A stretch of 64,000 bases of DNA from Phytophthora colocasiae (Eukaryota > Oomycota > Peronosporomycetes > Peronosporales > Peronosporaceae). A program made the position numbers and the translations under genes. Below the pieces are notes generated by a model. The model did no database searches and was not told the DNA's origin. It saw nothing but the letters and a program-made list of their open reading frames with translations. Each line of letters opens with the position of its first letter. The stretch's first letter is position 1. Shown one piece after another: positions 52,581-63,159 of this stretch. Where the stretch lies: contig JAGKQI010000099.1 of assembly GCA_018806915.1 (NCBI GenBank), positions 372,001 to 436,000 of the forward strand, written 5' to 3'.

Positions 52581-53551
52581 ATTCTCCAGATTTTGCAGGA
52601 CAACAGGTTGCTATCTGCTTCATAGTACAGGACAGAATGTCCTGCATTTTCAAACCGAAATCGCTCGAACCGATTTGGGCATACAAAAACTAGTATTATT
52701 GCTGGACGCAACAAAACCTGATTTTTCCGTGCTTTTTGCAGGACAATCTGTCCTGGAAGAAATCAATTCATTTCGCAAGATGGAAAGCACACACCAAGAC
52801 AACCTGGCCGAATTAAGGCGACAGGCAGAACAGATCCGTGATAACACTGTTAGTCCAAGCTCACGAGCTGCCTACATCAACTCCTACTGTCGCTTCATCT
52901 TGTGTATTCATGTAAACCATCGCCATTTGATAATAGACTCGTTTGCAGAAAAGTGAGCGCTACGCGTTTGTCTTGCCGAAGTAGGCATTCATGACTTAAG
53001 CAACCAGCACAACGCATCAGCTCCTCCAGACACGATAGATCCAGCAGCTTCCGATGAACGTACAGTAATGCCTACTTCTATTGGGCTGGAAGGTTTCGTA
53101 GAGTCCTCCCGATTTTGCTCTCTAAGTGCTCGGTTGCTCACTTGTGGACGCTGTGGCGGTGCGGGAACGCTGAAAGCAGGTGCCGCCTCTGCATCTTCAT
53201 GAAACTGCTGACCTGCCAAACCGAAACTGCCAAAAGCGACTTAGTGACGTCCGATACCTTATGAAGAAAATTGAGGCGTACGCTACAGCAAGAAACTTAC
53301 TGCGAGCAAGACAGTCGGTAGAAGAAGCTGTAAGAGTCTACACCGCGTGTTTGCCTGCTGTCGAGGTGCCTCACAGCACTAATCACTCTAGGAAGCGACG
53401 CAGAGGGCAGCTAAGCTGGGTGTCCATAGTGCGTCTGCACCGAAAGCGGCAACTGTAGCCGACTTTCATAGGTCAAAATTTAAACGTATTCATCGTTCTA
53501 TTGGCTAAATTTTATGTCCTGACAATGTCCTGCAAAATCCGTTCAAGAATC
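52581..53551 (+). repeat. Crypton-like non-autonomous unit, copy 2
   Basis: 971 bp, head-to-tail with copy 1 and nearly identical. Here the downstream frame is longer: 53180-53458 reads KRLSDVRYLMKKIEAYATAR and ends STNHSRKRRRGQLSWVSIVR plus LHRKRQL and a stop, while copy 1 is shifted by small indels. Confidence 0.85.
52780..52956 (+). pseudogene. tyrosine-recombinase-like N-terminal fragment (copy 2)
   Basis: Same 58-codon frame as in copy 1, identical in translation, ending in the same stop. The identical truncation in both copies shows that the deletion preceded the tandem duplication. Confidence 0.45.
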
Positions 53552-53659
53552 ATTTCTTACGAACTGTGAATTTTACCCCAAAAAAGAATGAATTTTCTTG
53601 CACTTCGTATTGCCCAAAGAAGTTGCAGACGTAACAACAAACCGAGTCACTTTTGCGGC

Positions 53660-56600
53660 CTACTTCGTCTTCCAGTCTCCAACTTCAATGAAGATAATGG
53701 TCTTGCCAGCGCCACCAGCTGAAGAACTCGTTTCATCACCCGGCAGATCTTGTCGCGCTTCCATGAGCTCTGAAAATGCCTTCAACCTTCCATCCTTTCC
53801 ATGTTTACTGTTGTTAACTCCCGCAATGCGGTAAAACTTGGCATGTTGCAGCTTGATTCTTTTCAAGAACTCGGATGCAGTCTCACGGTTTCGCTCTGTT
53901 TTCGCTTTTCTCTCCTGCCCGGCATCAGTTTTTTTCTTCTGCCCTGCTACAGCTTCTGTTTTCTTCTTCTCTCGTCCAGCTTCAATCTTTTTCTCTTGCC
54001 CTTCTTTAGTTTTTTTCTTTCGCACTGTTGTCTTTTGGCCTTCTTTACGTTCCTTGGACTTGCTTGTTGCGGCAGAAGCTGCATCCTTCAGTTCAGCGGC
54101 TGAATTAGAACAAGAATTTGCCGACTCAGACTTCGACGCCATAGTGAAGTATCTTTCCTGAAGATTATTCACCACCACCAAGTGAACCTTCGTCGTCGAC
54201 GGGGTCAGCTTTTGAGAACGCTCTTTAGCACTTCTAAAGGGAACTGCTGCCGGTCTTTGCACTCGCCTGTGAGAGTACCACCATGGGCCGTGAAATCAAT
54301 CATCTTGTTGTTACGAGTACGCTCCATATTGGCGAACACAGCTTCAGGTATCTTCTCTATAAACTCGCCGGGCCACGCAACATTTTGGAGGTGAGAGAAA
54401 TGGAACCTTGAAATTCACAGTGTGCCCTTGCCGGAATGTCACCGTTCGAATGACGTCACGCACTCCCAACTCATACAGCAGCCTGCCAAAGAATGTTTCG
54501 AAGTCGGTTCCATAAAATCCGCCTTGGTGGCTTGCCAGAATAACAGCACCCACGGCAAGAGCTTCGAGATCCATTCCATCGTTTGTAACCTGAGCTGGAT
54601 TACTAGTACTTGTTCCGTTTTGATTCAATACAGTCCTCAATTTCTTCCAGAACGGCAGATCTAATGGGCTCCACTTTTTTTGTTGGGAAGGGGCTTGCTG
54701 ACGGTGATGTGTGGAACTGTAAGCGTCGGAGTCTTCATAATCCCATCAACGTTAGATAAAGGAGAATGTCGTCTTCCATCCGGGAATACGCATCGACACT
54801 TCCACACCTTGTCGTTCTTCACCAACTCTTTTTGAGTTCCCAATTGGAGCTCGAAAATCTTCTGCTCCTCCATGCGGCCGTAATGTCCATCGATCAAGTT
54901 GACCTTTTTGTCTCTGTATTCGCCGACGTCTGCGTTATAGCTAGTCCCAAGATAAAGATAGAGTTGACCTCTTTCAAATTCCTCTGCACGTTTCAATGAT
55001 CGAAATTCTGGCGTCAGTGCTTTGACCATGTTAGTCAAGTACTTCCAGTCGATCTTGGCCATCGTATGGGAACTGGGTCATGTGTTTCTGCGCTGATGCA
55101 CCAAAAGAGGTCGGCTGTTCGGAAATAATCCACTCAAACACTGGAAGTGATCCTCCCTTCGTGGCAAACTTGGGTAGCGATGGAATCACCGTACACCATG
55201 GGACTCTTGATACTCGCGAATAATCACTTCCAGTATAAAGGCTCTGTGCCGTACCATTCGTAGCACTTAGAATAAGCGGCAGACGGAGAGAGCGGAACAC
55301 ATTCCGCATCGACCGAACTAGTTTTCGGTTATCTTCCCGCAAGCGAGGAAATTCGTCCAGAAAGAAGAGCATTGGTTGCTTCTTATCACGTATTCGTTGA
55401 TCACGTGCTGCAGCGACGTCTTCACGCACAGCGTTTCCGATGCACGCACCTGCACCCACTGAGCGCAGCGATGATGAAAGCGTACACGCTCAATGGTTTC
55501 GCGTTGGTTCTGTCGAAGTCACTAACTGAGCCTTCAAACTCAATTGAGTTCGGGTGCTTCAGCTGTCTGTCATCAGATCGGTCATCATTTGTAGTATCGA
55601 GACTTTCGATGTCGTTCTCCATACAACTCACGAAAGTAAGCTGTCGCGACTTGGAATGGCTCATACACACGCTGTCTCGAGTCATTTGATGTGGTACACG
55701 GCAGGTAGAACACTTCAAAAGCTCCATTGGCTTCCAAGTTGAACGCCATCTGCGTCTTGCCCGTGCCAGAAGAATTCTCCAGAACGACAAACCGCATCGG
55801 GTCCTCCACACCATTTCTCACATCTTCGAGACTCTTCACCACATCTTTCACCTCTTTCGTTTCCTTTAAATCTTCAGCAATGCTCCTGTATTTGGCCACG
55901 TCAGGACTTTGACCCTCCTTGATGGTCCCTTTCTGCAATGGGGGCTTCACTAGAAGGTGGAAGTTACCTGGTGGGGGGTTTTCACCGAGAGCGTCTGCAA
56001 TTGTTTCCGGTCCCAGAAATGACTTACTGCTGTCGCTAAATAATTCCATGATCTCGTCAGGAATCACGCCGGTTCGCAAAACACGCAGGGTTTTTTTAGA
56101 AGCAGACAGCCACGTGCCATCCGCCTTCTTGGCCAGAAAAAGTTGCAAATTGCCTTCACCTATTTTCTTCAGTTGTGGGAATTTCTCCACAATTTTCTCT
56201 TTCACGGTATCGAGTTGAGCATTCGGCGCAATCCTAACGCCAGCGTTTCCATAGCTAATGACAAAACAGTTTACCACCACGTCGTCTGGAACAGCCATCG
56301 CGACGTCTTCCATCGTAATGTCGTTCTCTGCCATCGCATCTGCACCGCGCTTTCTCGAAACTGGCAGACTGTCATTGTACTCACTTCGCCCGATCGCAGT
56401 GATCGGTTCCGTTACCAGCAACGGGGTCTTCACCAAAATGTGCAAGTACTCCGACGTGGGGATGGCTTCTCCGAAGGCCCGTGCGATTGTTAGTCGTCCA
56501 TTGAGCAAATTGCGCTTGTTGCTAATAATGTGTTTGATTTCCTCTGGGGTCTTGCCAGTCGCCATTTCCTGTTCAGTTTCCTCAAAATCGGGATCAGCAG

Positions 56601-57387
56601 ACAGCCACGTGCCATCCGCCTTCTTGGCCAGAAAAAGTTGCAAATTGCCTTCACCTATTTTCTTCAGTTGTGGGAATTTCTCCACAATTTTCTCTTTCAC
56701 GGTATCGAGTTGAGCATTCGGCGCAATCCTAACGCCAGCGTCTCCATAGCCAATGACAAAACAGTTTACCACCACGTCGTCTGGAACAGCCATCGCGACG
56801 TCTTCCATCGTAATGTCGTTCTCTGCCATCGCATCTGCACCGCGCTTTCTCGAAACTGGCAGACTGTCATTGTACTCACTTCGCCCGATCGCAGTGATCG
56901 GTTCCGTTACCAGCAACGGGGTCTTCACCAAAATGTGCAAGTACTCCGACGTGGGAATGGCTTCTCCGAAGGCCCGTGCGATTGTTAGTCGTCCATTGAG
57001 CAAATTGCGCTTGTTGCTAATAATGTGTTTGATTTCCTCTGGGGTCTTGCCAGTCGCCATTTCCTGTTCAGTTTCCTCAAAATCGGGATCAGCAGACAGC
57101 CACGTGCCATCCGCCTTCTTGGCCAGAAAAAGTTGCAAATTGCCTTCACCTATTTTCTTCAGTTGTGGGAATTTCTCCACAATTTTCTCTTTCACGGCAT
57201 CGCGTTGAGCATTCGGCGCAATCCTAACGCCAGCGTCTCCATAGCCAATGACAAAACAGTTTACCACCAGTCTTGAGCTTGAAGAACTGGAGGTTGATGA
57301 GGGGTTCGCTTGAGCTGCCATCGCGTCTTCTTCCATCTTCGAGTCTTCCATCGCTTCTCTGCTTTCTCGAAACTTGTAGAATGGCAT
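53660..57387 (-). pseudogene. Crinkler (CRN) effector, copy A, three header domains, frame-shifted
   Basis: Starts at ATG 57387 (MPFYKFRESREAMEDSKMEE), then a Ser run and three tandem ubiquitin-like header domains (VVNCFVIGYGDAGVR ... LQLFLAKKADGTWLS), each with the LFLAK motif typical of CRN host translocation. A linker (PDEIMELFSDSSKSFLGPET) leads to a P-loop NTPase (ENSSGTGKTQ, about 55,790), a Walker-B-like MLFFLDEF, and a probable PD-(D/E)xK nuclease (MIDFTAHGGT then ECKDR). A Lys/Glu-rich segment and FIEVGDWKTK end it. The 600-codon N-terminal frame is intact to 55585; later frames change at about 55,650, 55,450, 55,060, 54,650 and 54,370. Homologous over its length to copy B. Confidence 0.85.
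56258..57247 (-). repeat. two 495-bp CRN header units (copy A)
   Basis: 56258-56752 and 56753-57247 are near-identical tandem units of 165 codons; a third, partial unit continues to about 56,100 before diverging. The only obvious differences are a few substitutions (GYGDAGVR against SYGNAGVR; DAVKEK against DTVKEK). Confidence 0.9.
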
Positions 57388-57867
57388 ACTAAAACCTAGT
57401 GCATATATTCCTGTTAATACCGATAATCACGAATTAGAGGTTGTTGAACCCATCAAGTGATGGTTAATCATCCGTATGCCATCTTGGAGTCGCGAATCGC
57501 GAGTGCAGGTGCCCGGTACCGGAGTATACCAGGATTTTACCTGCCATGTAATTATGACTGGGAAGCAACGGTTCACTTTATTTAATAAACCGGTTAGTTG
57601 AGCTTTCTCAAGTTTACCAAGCTCAGCTAAGCTTCTCGAACTGCTACAAATGCAAATGGAACGTTGTATTAGGCACTACATATTTGTAATCTAGTTGCGC
57701 CGCTTCTTGTTTTTGCTTTTCTTCTTCTTCTTCTGCGATGGTTGTTGCTAGTACCTAGTACAGCACGTCGATCTTTGATCCTGGTGGGTTGGTGCTTAAA
57801 AGCTTCAGGTAGAGCTTGAATTACTGTGACAATGGCTACCATGAGTTGAAGATTTTCCCCAAAACAA
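57388..57867. other. promoter and spacer between CRN copies
   Basis: Upstream region of copy A; at about 57,868 the homology with the 3' end of copy A (near 53,584) begins again. No clear Inr was found. Short ORFs only. Confidence 0.45.
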
Positions 57868-57942
57868 AGAATGAATTTTCTTGCACTTCGTATTGCCCAA
57901 GGAAGTTGCAGACGTAACAACAAACCGAGTCATTTTTGCGGC

Positions 57943-60900
57943 CTACTTCGTCTTCCAGTCTCCAACTTCAATGAAGATAATGGTCTTGCCAGCGCCACCA
58001 GCTGAAGAACTCGTTTCATCACCCGGCAGATCTTGTCGCGCTTCCATGAGCTCTGAAAATGCCTTCAACCTTCCATCCTTTCCATGTTTACTGTTGTTAA
58101 CTCCCGCAATGCGGTAAAACTTGGCATGTTGCAGCTTGATTCTTTTCAAGAACTCGGATGCAGTCTCACGGTTTCGCTCTGTTTTCGCTTTTCTCTCCTG
58201 CCCGGCATCAGTTTTTTTCTTCTGCCCTGCTACAGCTTCTGTTTTCTTCTTCTCTCGTCCAGCTTCAATCTTTTTCTCTTGCCCTTCTTTAGTTTTTTTC
58301 TTTCGCACTGTTGTCTTTTGGCCTTCTTTACGTTCCTTGGACTTGCTTGCTGCGGCAGAAGCTGCATCCTTCGGTTCAGCGGCTGAATTAGAACAAGAAT
58401 TTGCCGACTCAGACTTCGACGCCATAGTGAAGTATCTTTCCTGAAGATTATTCACCACCACCAAGTGAACCTTCGTCGTCGACGGGGTCGCTTTGAGAAC
58501 GCTCTTTAGCACTTCTAAAGGGAACTGCTGCCGGTCTTTGCACTCGCCTGTGAGAGTACCACCATGGGCCGTGAAATCAATCATCTTGCTGTTACGAGTA
58601 CGCTCCATATTGGCGAACACAGCTTCAGGTATCTTCTCTATAAACTCGCCGGGCCACGCAACATTTGGAGGTGAGAGAAATGGAACCTTGAAATTCACAG
58701 TGTGCCCTTGCGGGAATGTCACCGTTCGAATGACGTCACGCACTCCCAACTCATACAGCAGCCTGCCAAAGAATGTTTCGAAGTCGGTTCCATAAAATCC
58801 GCCTTGGTGGCTTGCCAGAATAACAGCACCCACGGCAAGAGCTTCGAGATCCATTCCATCGTTTGTAACCTGAGCTGGATTACTAGTACTTGTTCCGTTT
58901 TGATTCAATACAGTCCTCAATTTCTTCCAGAACGGCAGATCTAATGGGCTCCACTTTTTGTTGGGAAGGGCTTGCTGACGGTGATGTGTGGAACTGTAAG
59001 CGTCGGAGTCTTCATAATCCCATCAACGTTAGATAAAGGAGAATGTCGTCTTCCATCCGGGGGAATACGCATCGACACTTCCACACCTTGTCGTTCTTCA
59101 CCAACTCTTTTTGAGTTCCCAATTGGAGCTCGAAAATCTTCTGCTCCTCCATGCGGCCGTAATGTCCATCGATCAAGTTGACCTTTTTGTCTCTGTATTC
59201 GCCGACGTCTGCGTTATAGCTAGTCCCAAGATAAAGATAGAGTTGACCTCTTTCAAATTCCTCTGCACGTTTCAATGATCGAAATTCTGGCGTCAGTGCT
59301 TTGACCATGTTAGTCAAGTACTTCAGTCGATCTTGGCCATCGTATGGGAACTGGGTCATGTGTTTCTGCGCTGATGCACCAAAAAGAGGTCGGCTGTTCG
59401 AAATAATCCACTCAAACACTGAAGTGATCCTCCCCTTCGTGGCAAACTTGGGTAGCGATGGAATCACCGTACACCATGGGACTCTTGATACTCGCGAATA
59501 ATCACTTCCAGTATAAAGGCTCCGTGCCGTACCATTCGTAGCACTTAGAATAAGCGGCAGACGGAGAGAGCGGAACACATTCCGCATCGACCGAACTAGT
59601 TTTCGGTTATCTTCCCGCAAGCGAAATTCGTCCAGAAAGAAGAGCATTGGTTGCTTCTTATCACGTATTCGTTGATCACGTGCTGCAGCGACGTCTTCAC
59701 GCACAGCGTTTCCGATGCACGCACCTGCACCACTGAGCGCAGCGATGATGAAAGCGTACACGCTCAATGGTTTCGCGTTGGTTCTGTCGAAGTCACTAAC
59801 TGATCCTTCAAACTCAATTGAGTTCGGGTGCTTCAGCTGTCTGTCATCAGATCAGTCATCATTTTGTAGTATCGAGACTTTCGATGTCGTTCTCCATACA
59901 ACTCACGAAAGTAAGCTGTCGCGACTTGAATGGCTCATACACACGCTGTCTCGAGTCATTTGATGTGGTACACGGCAGGTAGAACACTTCAAAAGCTCCA
60001 TTGGCTTCCAAGTTGAACGCCATCTGCGTCTTGCCCGTGCCAGAAGAATTCTCCAGAACGACAAACCGCATCGGGTCCTCCACACCATTTCTCACATCTT
60101 CGAGACTCTTCACCACATCTTTCACCTCTTTCGTTTCCTTTAAATCTTCAGCAATGCTCCTGTATTTGGCCACGTCAGGACTTTGACCCTCCTTGATGGT
60201 CCCTTTCTGCAATGGGGGCTTCACTAGAAGGTGGAAGTTACCTGGTGGGGGGTTTTCACCGAGAGCGTCTGCAATTGTTTCCGGTCCCAGAAATGACTTA
60301 CTGCTGTCGCTAAATAATTCCATGATCTCGTCAGGAATCACGCCGGTTCGCAAAACACGCAGGGTTTTTTTAGAAGCAGACAGCCACGTGCCATCCGCCT
60401 TCTTGGCCAGAAAAAGTTGCACCTATTTTCTTCAGTTGTGGGAATTTCTCCACAATTTTCTCTTTCACGGCATCGCGTTGAGCATTCGGCGCAATCCTAA
60501 CGCCAGCGTTTCCATAGCTAATGACAAAACAGTTTACCACCACGTCGTCTGGAACAGCCATCGCGACGTCTTCCATCGTAATGTCGTTCTCTGCCATCGC
60601 ATCTTCACCGCGCTTTCTCGAAACTGGCAGACTGTCATTGTACTCACTTCGCCCGATCGCAGTGATCGGTTCCGTTACCAGCAACGGGGTCTTCACCAAA
60701 ATGTGCAAGTACTCCGACGTGGGGATGGCTTCTCCGAAGGCCCGTGCGATTGTTAGTCGTCCATTGAGCAAATTGCGCTTGTTGCTAATAATGTGTTTGA
60801 TTTCCTCTGGGGTCTTGCCAGTCGCCATTTCCTGTTCAGTTTCCTCAAAATCGGGATCAGCAGACAGCCACGTGCCATCCGCCTTCTTGGCCAGAAAAAG

Positions 60901-62054
60901 TTGCAAATTGCCTTCACCTATTTTCTTCAGTTGTGGGAATTTCTCCACAATTTTCTCTTTCACGGTATCGAGTTGAGCATTCGGCGCAATCCTAACGCCA
61001 GCGTTTCCATAGCTAATGACAAAACAGTTTACCACCACGTCGTCTGGAACAGCCATCGCGACGTCTTCCATCGTAATGTCGTTCTCTGCCATCGCATCTG
61101 CACCGCGCTTTCTCGAAACTGGCAGACTGTCATTGTACTCACTTCGCCCGATCGCAGTGATCGGTTCCGTTACCAGCAACGGGGTCTTCACCAAAATGTG
61201 CAAGTACTCCGACGTGGGGATGGCTTCTCCGAAGGCCCGTGCGATTGTTAGTCGTCCATTGAGCAAATTGCGCTTGTTGCTAATAATGTGTTTGATTTCC
61301 TCTGGGGTCTTGCCAGTCGCCATTTCCTGTTCAGTTTCCTCAAAATCGGGATCAGCAGACAGCCACGTGCCATCCGCCTTCTTGGCCAGAAAAAGTTGCA
61401 AATTGCCTTCACCTATTTTCTTCAGTTGTGGGAATTTCTCCACAATTTTCTCTTTCACGGTATCGAGTTGAGCATTCGGCGCAATCCTAACGCCAGCGTT
61501 TCCATAGCTAATGACAAAACAGTTTACCACCACGTCGTCTGGAACAGCCATCGCGACGTCTTCCATCGTAATGTCGTTCTCTGCCATCGCATCTGCACCG
61601 CGCTTTCTCGAAACTGGCAGACTGTCATTGTACTCACTTCGCCCGATCGCAGTGATCGGTTCCGTTACCAGCAACGGGGTCTTCACCAAAATGTGCAAGT
61701 ACTCCGACGTGGGGATGGCTTCTCCGAAGGCCCGTGCGATTGTTAGTCGTCCATTGAGCAAATTGCGCTTGTTGCTAATAATGTGTTTGATTTCCTCTGG
61801 GGTCTTGCCAGTCGCCATTTCCTGTTCAGTTTCCTCAAAATCGGGATCAGCAGACAGCCACGTGCCATCCGCCTTCTTGGCCAGAAAAAGTTGCAAATTG
61901 CCTTCACCTATTGTGGGAAATTCTCCACAATTTTCTCTTTCACGGTATCGAGTTGAGCATTCGGCGCAATCCTAACGCCAGCGTCTCCATAGCCAATGAC
62001 AAAACAGTTTACCACCAGTCTTGAGCTTGAAGAACTGGAGGTTGATGAGGGGTT
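57943..62054 (-). pseudogene. Crinkler (CRN) effector, copy B, four header domains, 5' end cut by Copia
   Basis: Tandem paralog of copy A with four LFLAK header units. At 62054 the Ser-run leader (NPSSTSSSSSRL, about 62,045-62,010) is interrupted by a Copia LTR, so the start codon is not present here. Header 1 has a net 10-bp loss near 61,910 and header 4 an 11-bp loss at about 60,420; both shift the frame. The NTPase part is in frame 60422-59859 and then shifts. 59767-59012 holds the Walker-B-like region, and 58920-57943 holds the nuclease and Lys-rich tail intact. Different lesions from copy A, so both decayed independently after duplication. Confidence 0.85.
60521..61983 (-). repeat. CRN header units (copy B)
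   Basis: Tandem 495-bp units at 60521-61015 and 61016-61510, plus 61511-61983 shortened by about 10 bp; with the partial unit at 60,370-60,520 this gives four headers. Headers 2-4 carry SYGNAGVR and header 1 GYGDAGVR. Confidence 0.9.
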
Positions 62055-62289
62055 TGTTGGAAAACGTATCCAAGATCAGATTACGGTACGTTGTGATGGC
62101 TGTGGAGCTATCTTGCATTTGGACCAATGGTCGTTGCATTCGGAAATAGCTACTGGACTCCAGCGAAGCTGGGCGTTGAAACCAACGGAGAAGAGAAAGC
62201 AGTGGTAGCTAAAATACATCAGTTCTCAATCTACAGTCTTCTTGCAAAGCCGTCCTTCCATACTCGAAGAAGAAGTTCACCTTTAAACA
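62055..62289 (+). repeat. 5' LTR of Copia element 3
   Basis: 235 bp starting TGTTGGAAAACG and ending CCTTTAAACA (TG...CA, TGTT/AACA inverted ends). The left border is where CRN homology stops; the right border is one base before the primer-binding site. Confidence 0.75.
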
Positions 62290-62290
62290 G

Positions 62291-62304
62291 GGTTATGAGC
62301 CCAA
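62291..62304 (+). other. primer-binding site, Copia element 3
   Basis: GGTTATGAGCCCAA, identical to the site of element 1 and complementary to the initiator tRNA-Met anticodon arm. Confidence 0.7.
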
Positions 62305-62328
62305 GAGAACTCGCGTAAGGTGTACAAG

Positions 62329-63159
62329 ATGAATAACGAATCTAAGGTAGAGGGACTACCGTATGGATGGGACGGTAAAGACTGGCGGCGATATAAGTGG
62401 ACGATGCGAACGATCTTTAGGGAACACGATCTACTCGACATCGCCGAGGGCAAGATAAAGCGTGAGGGCCTCACGAGTGAGGAGTCAGAGGCAACCTTCG
62501 ATAAGAAGCAGTTCAAGATTATGCGGATGATCGGGACGACGATACCGTCACACAGGCTTCAACAAGTCGACCAATATGAGTCTGGTGCAGAGATGTGGGC
62601 AGCGCACGAGAAGCGTCAAAATGCGACAATTCGAGAAAGTACTATCTTGAGACTATCAGAAGAATTAAAAAACCTCAAATGTCCTGGTAGTGACGATGTA
62701 CAAGCGCATGTGGGATACATGTTTCGGCTGAAAACCGACTTAGCAAGTTATGGCTATGAGGTGAACGATATCAACATGAAGTCCATGCTGCTGGACAGTC
62801 TACCAGATCAATATGAGTTTGAACAGCTTCGTGGAGCCGTCAAATATGGAGGAAACGGCGGTACTTTGACCCCTGAAGAACTTCGGGTGCTCATCGAAGA
62901 GGCCGCGGATCGTCAGTCTCGACGACGCATTAACAATAATTCGCGACGTCGAGGTGGTACAAAGCAAGGGGGTGGTGATAGCCAAGGTGCTGGTCAAGGC
63001 GCTGGACCACCACAGACTGGGCAAGCCCGTGTACGGAACGGAGGTAGTAGTGGTCAACAGGATAACTCCTCCGGTGGGCGGTCTTCCCAGAGAAAGTGTT
63101 TTGTCTGTGGCGACACTGGCCACTACAAGGCAAATTGTCCGGAACGAACTGCCCAGTAG
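62329..63159 (+). CDS. Copia element 3 Gag
   Basis: 276 codons from ATG 62329 (MNNESKVEGLPYGWDGKDWR). UBN2-type Gag: KWTMRTIFREHDLLDIAEGK, QYESGAEMWAAHEKR, YMFRLKTDLASYGYEV, MLLDSLPDQYEFEQLR, then an Arg/Gly-rich stretch and CCHC knuckle CFVCGDTGHYKANC. Ends at TAG 63157-63159 just after the knuckle; the same frame continues open into the protease, so the TAG either breaks or regulates a gag-pol polyprotein. Confidence 0.85.
   Translation: MNNESKVEGLPYGWDGKDWRRYKWTMRTIFREHDLLDIAEGKIKREGLTSEESEATFDKKQFKIMRMIGTTIPSHRLQQVDQYESGAEMWAAHEKRQNATIRESTILRLSEELKNLKCPGSDDVQAHVGYMFRLKTDLASYGYEVNDINMKSMLLDSLPDQYEFEQLRGAVKYGGNGGTLTPEELRVLIEEAADRQSRRRINNNSRRRGGTKQGGGDSQGAGQGAGPPQTGQARVRNGGSSGQQDNSSGGRSSQRKCFVCGDTGHYKANCPERTAQ

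Noticed and set aside
53801..54161. Plus-strand ORFs rich in F/S/L
   Set aside because: Antisense of the Lys/Glu-rich tail of CRN copy A.
56143..61975. Repeated 151-154-codon plus-strand ORFs
   Set aside because: Antisense shadows of the 495-bp CRN header units; recurrence reflects the DNA repeat, not a second protein family.
56258..61983. Regular tandem repeats, considered as satellite or CRISPR-like array
   Set aside because: Units are 495 bp, in frame and encode a known effector domain; no short spacer structure.
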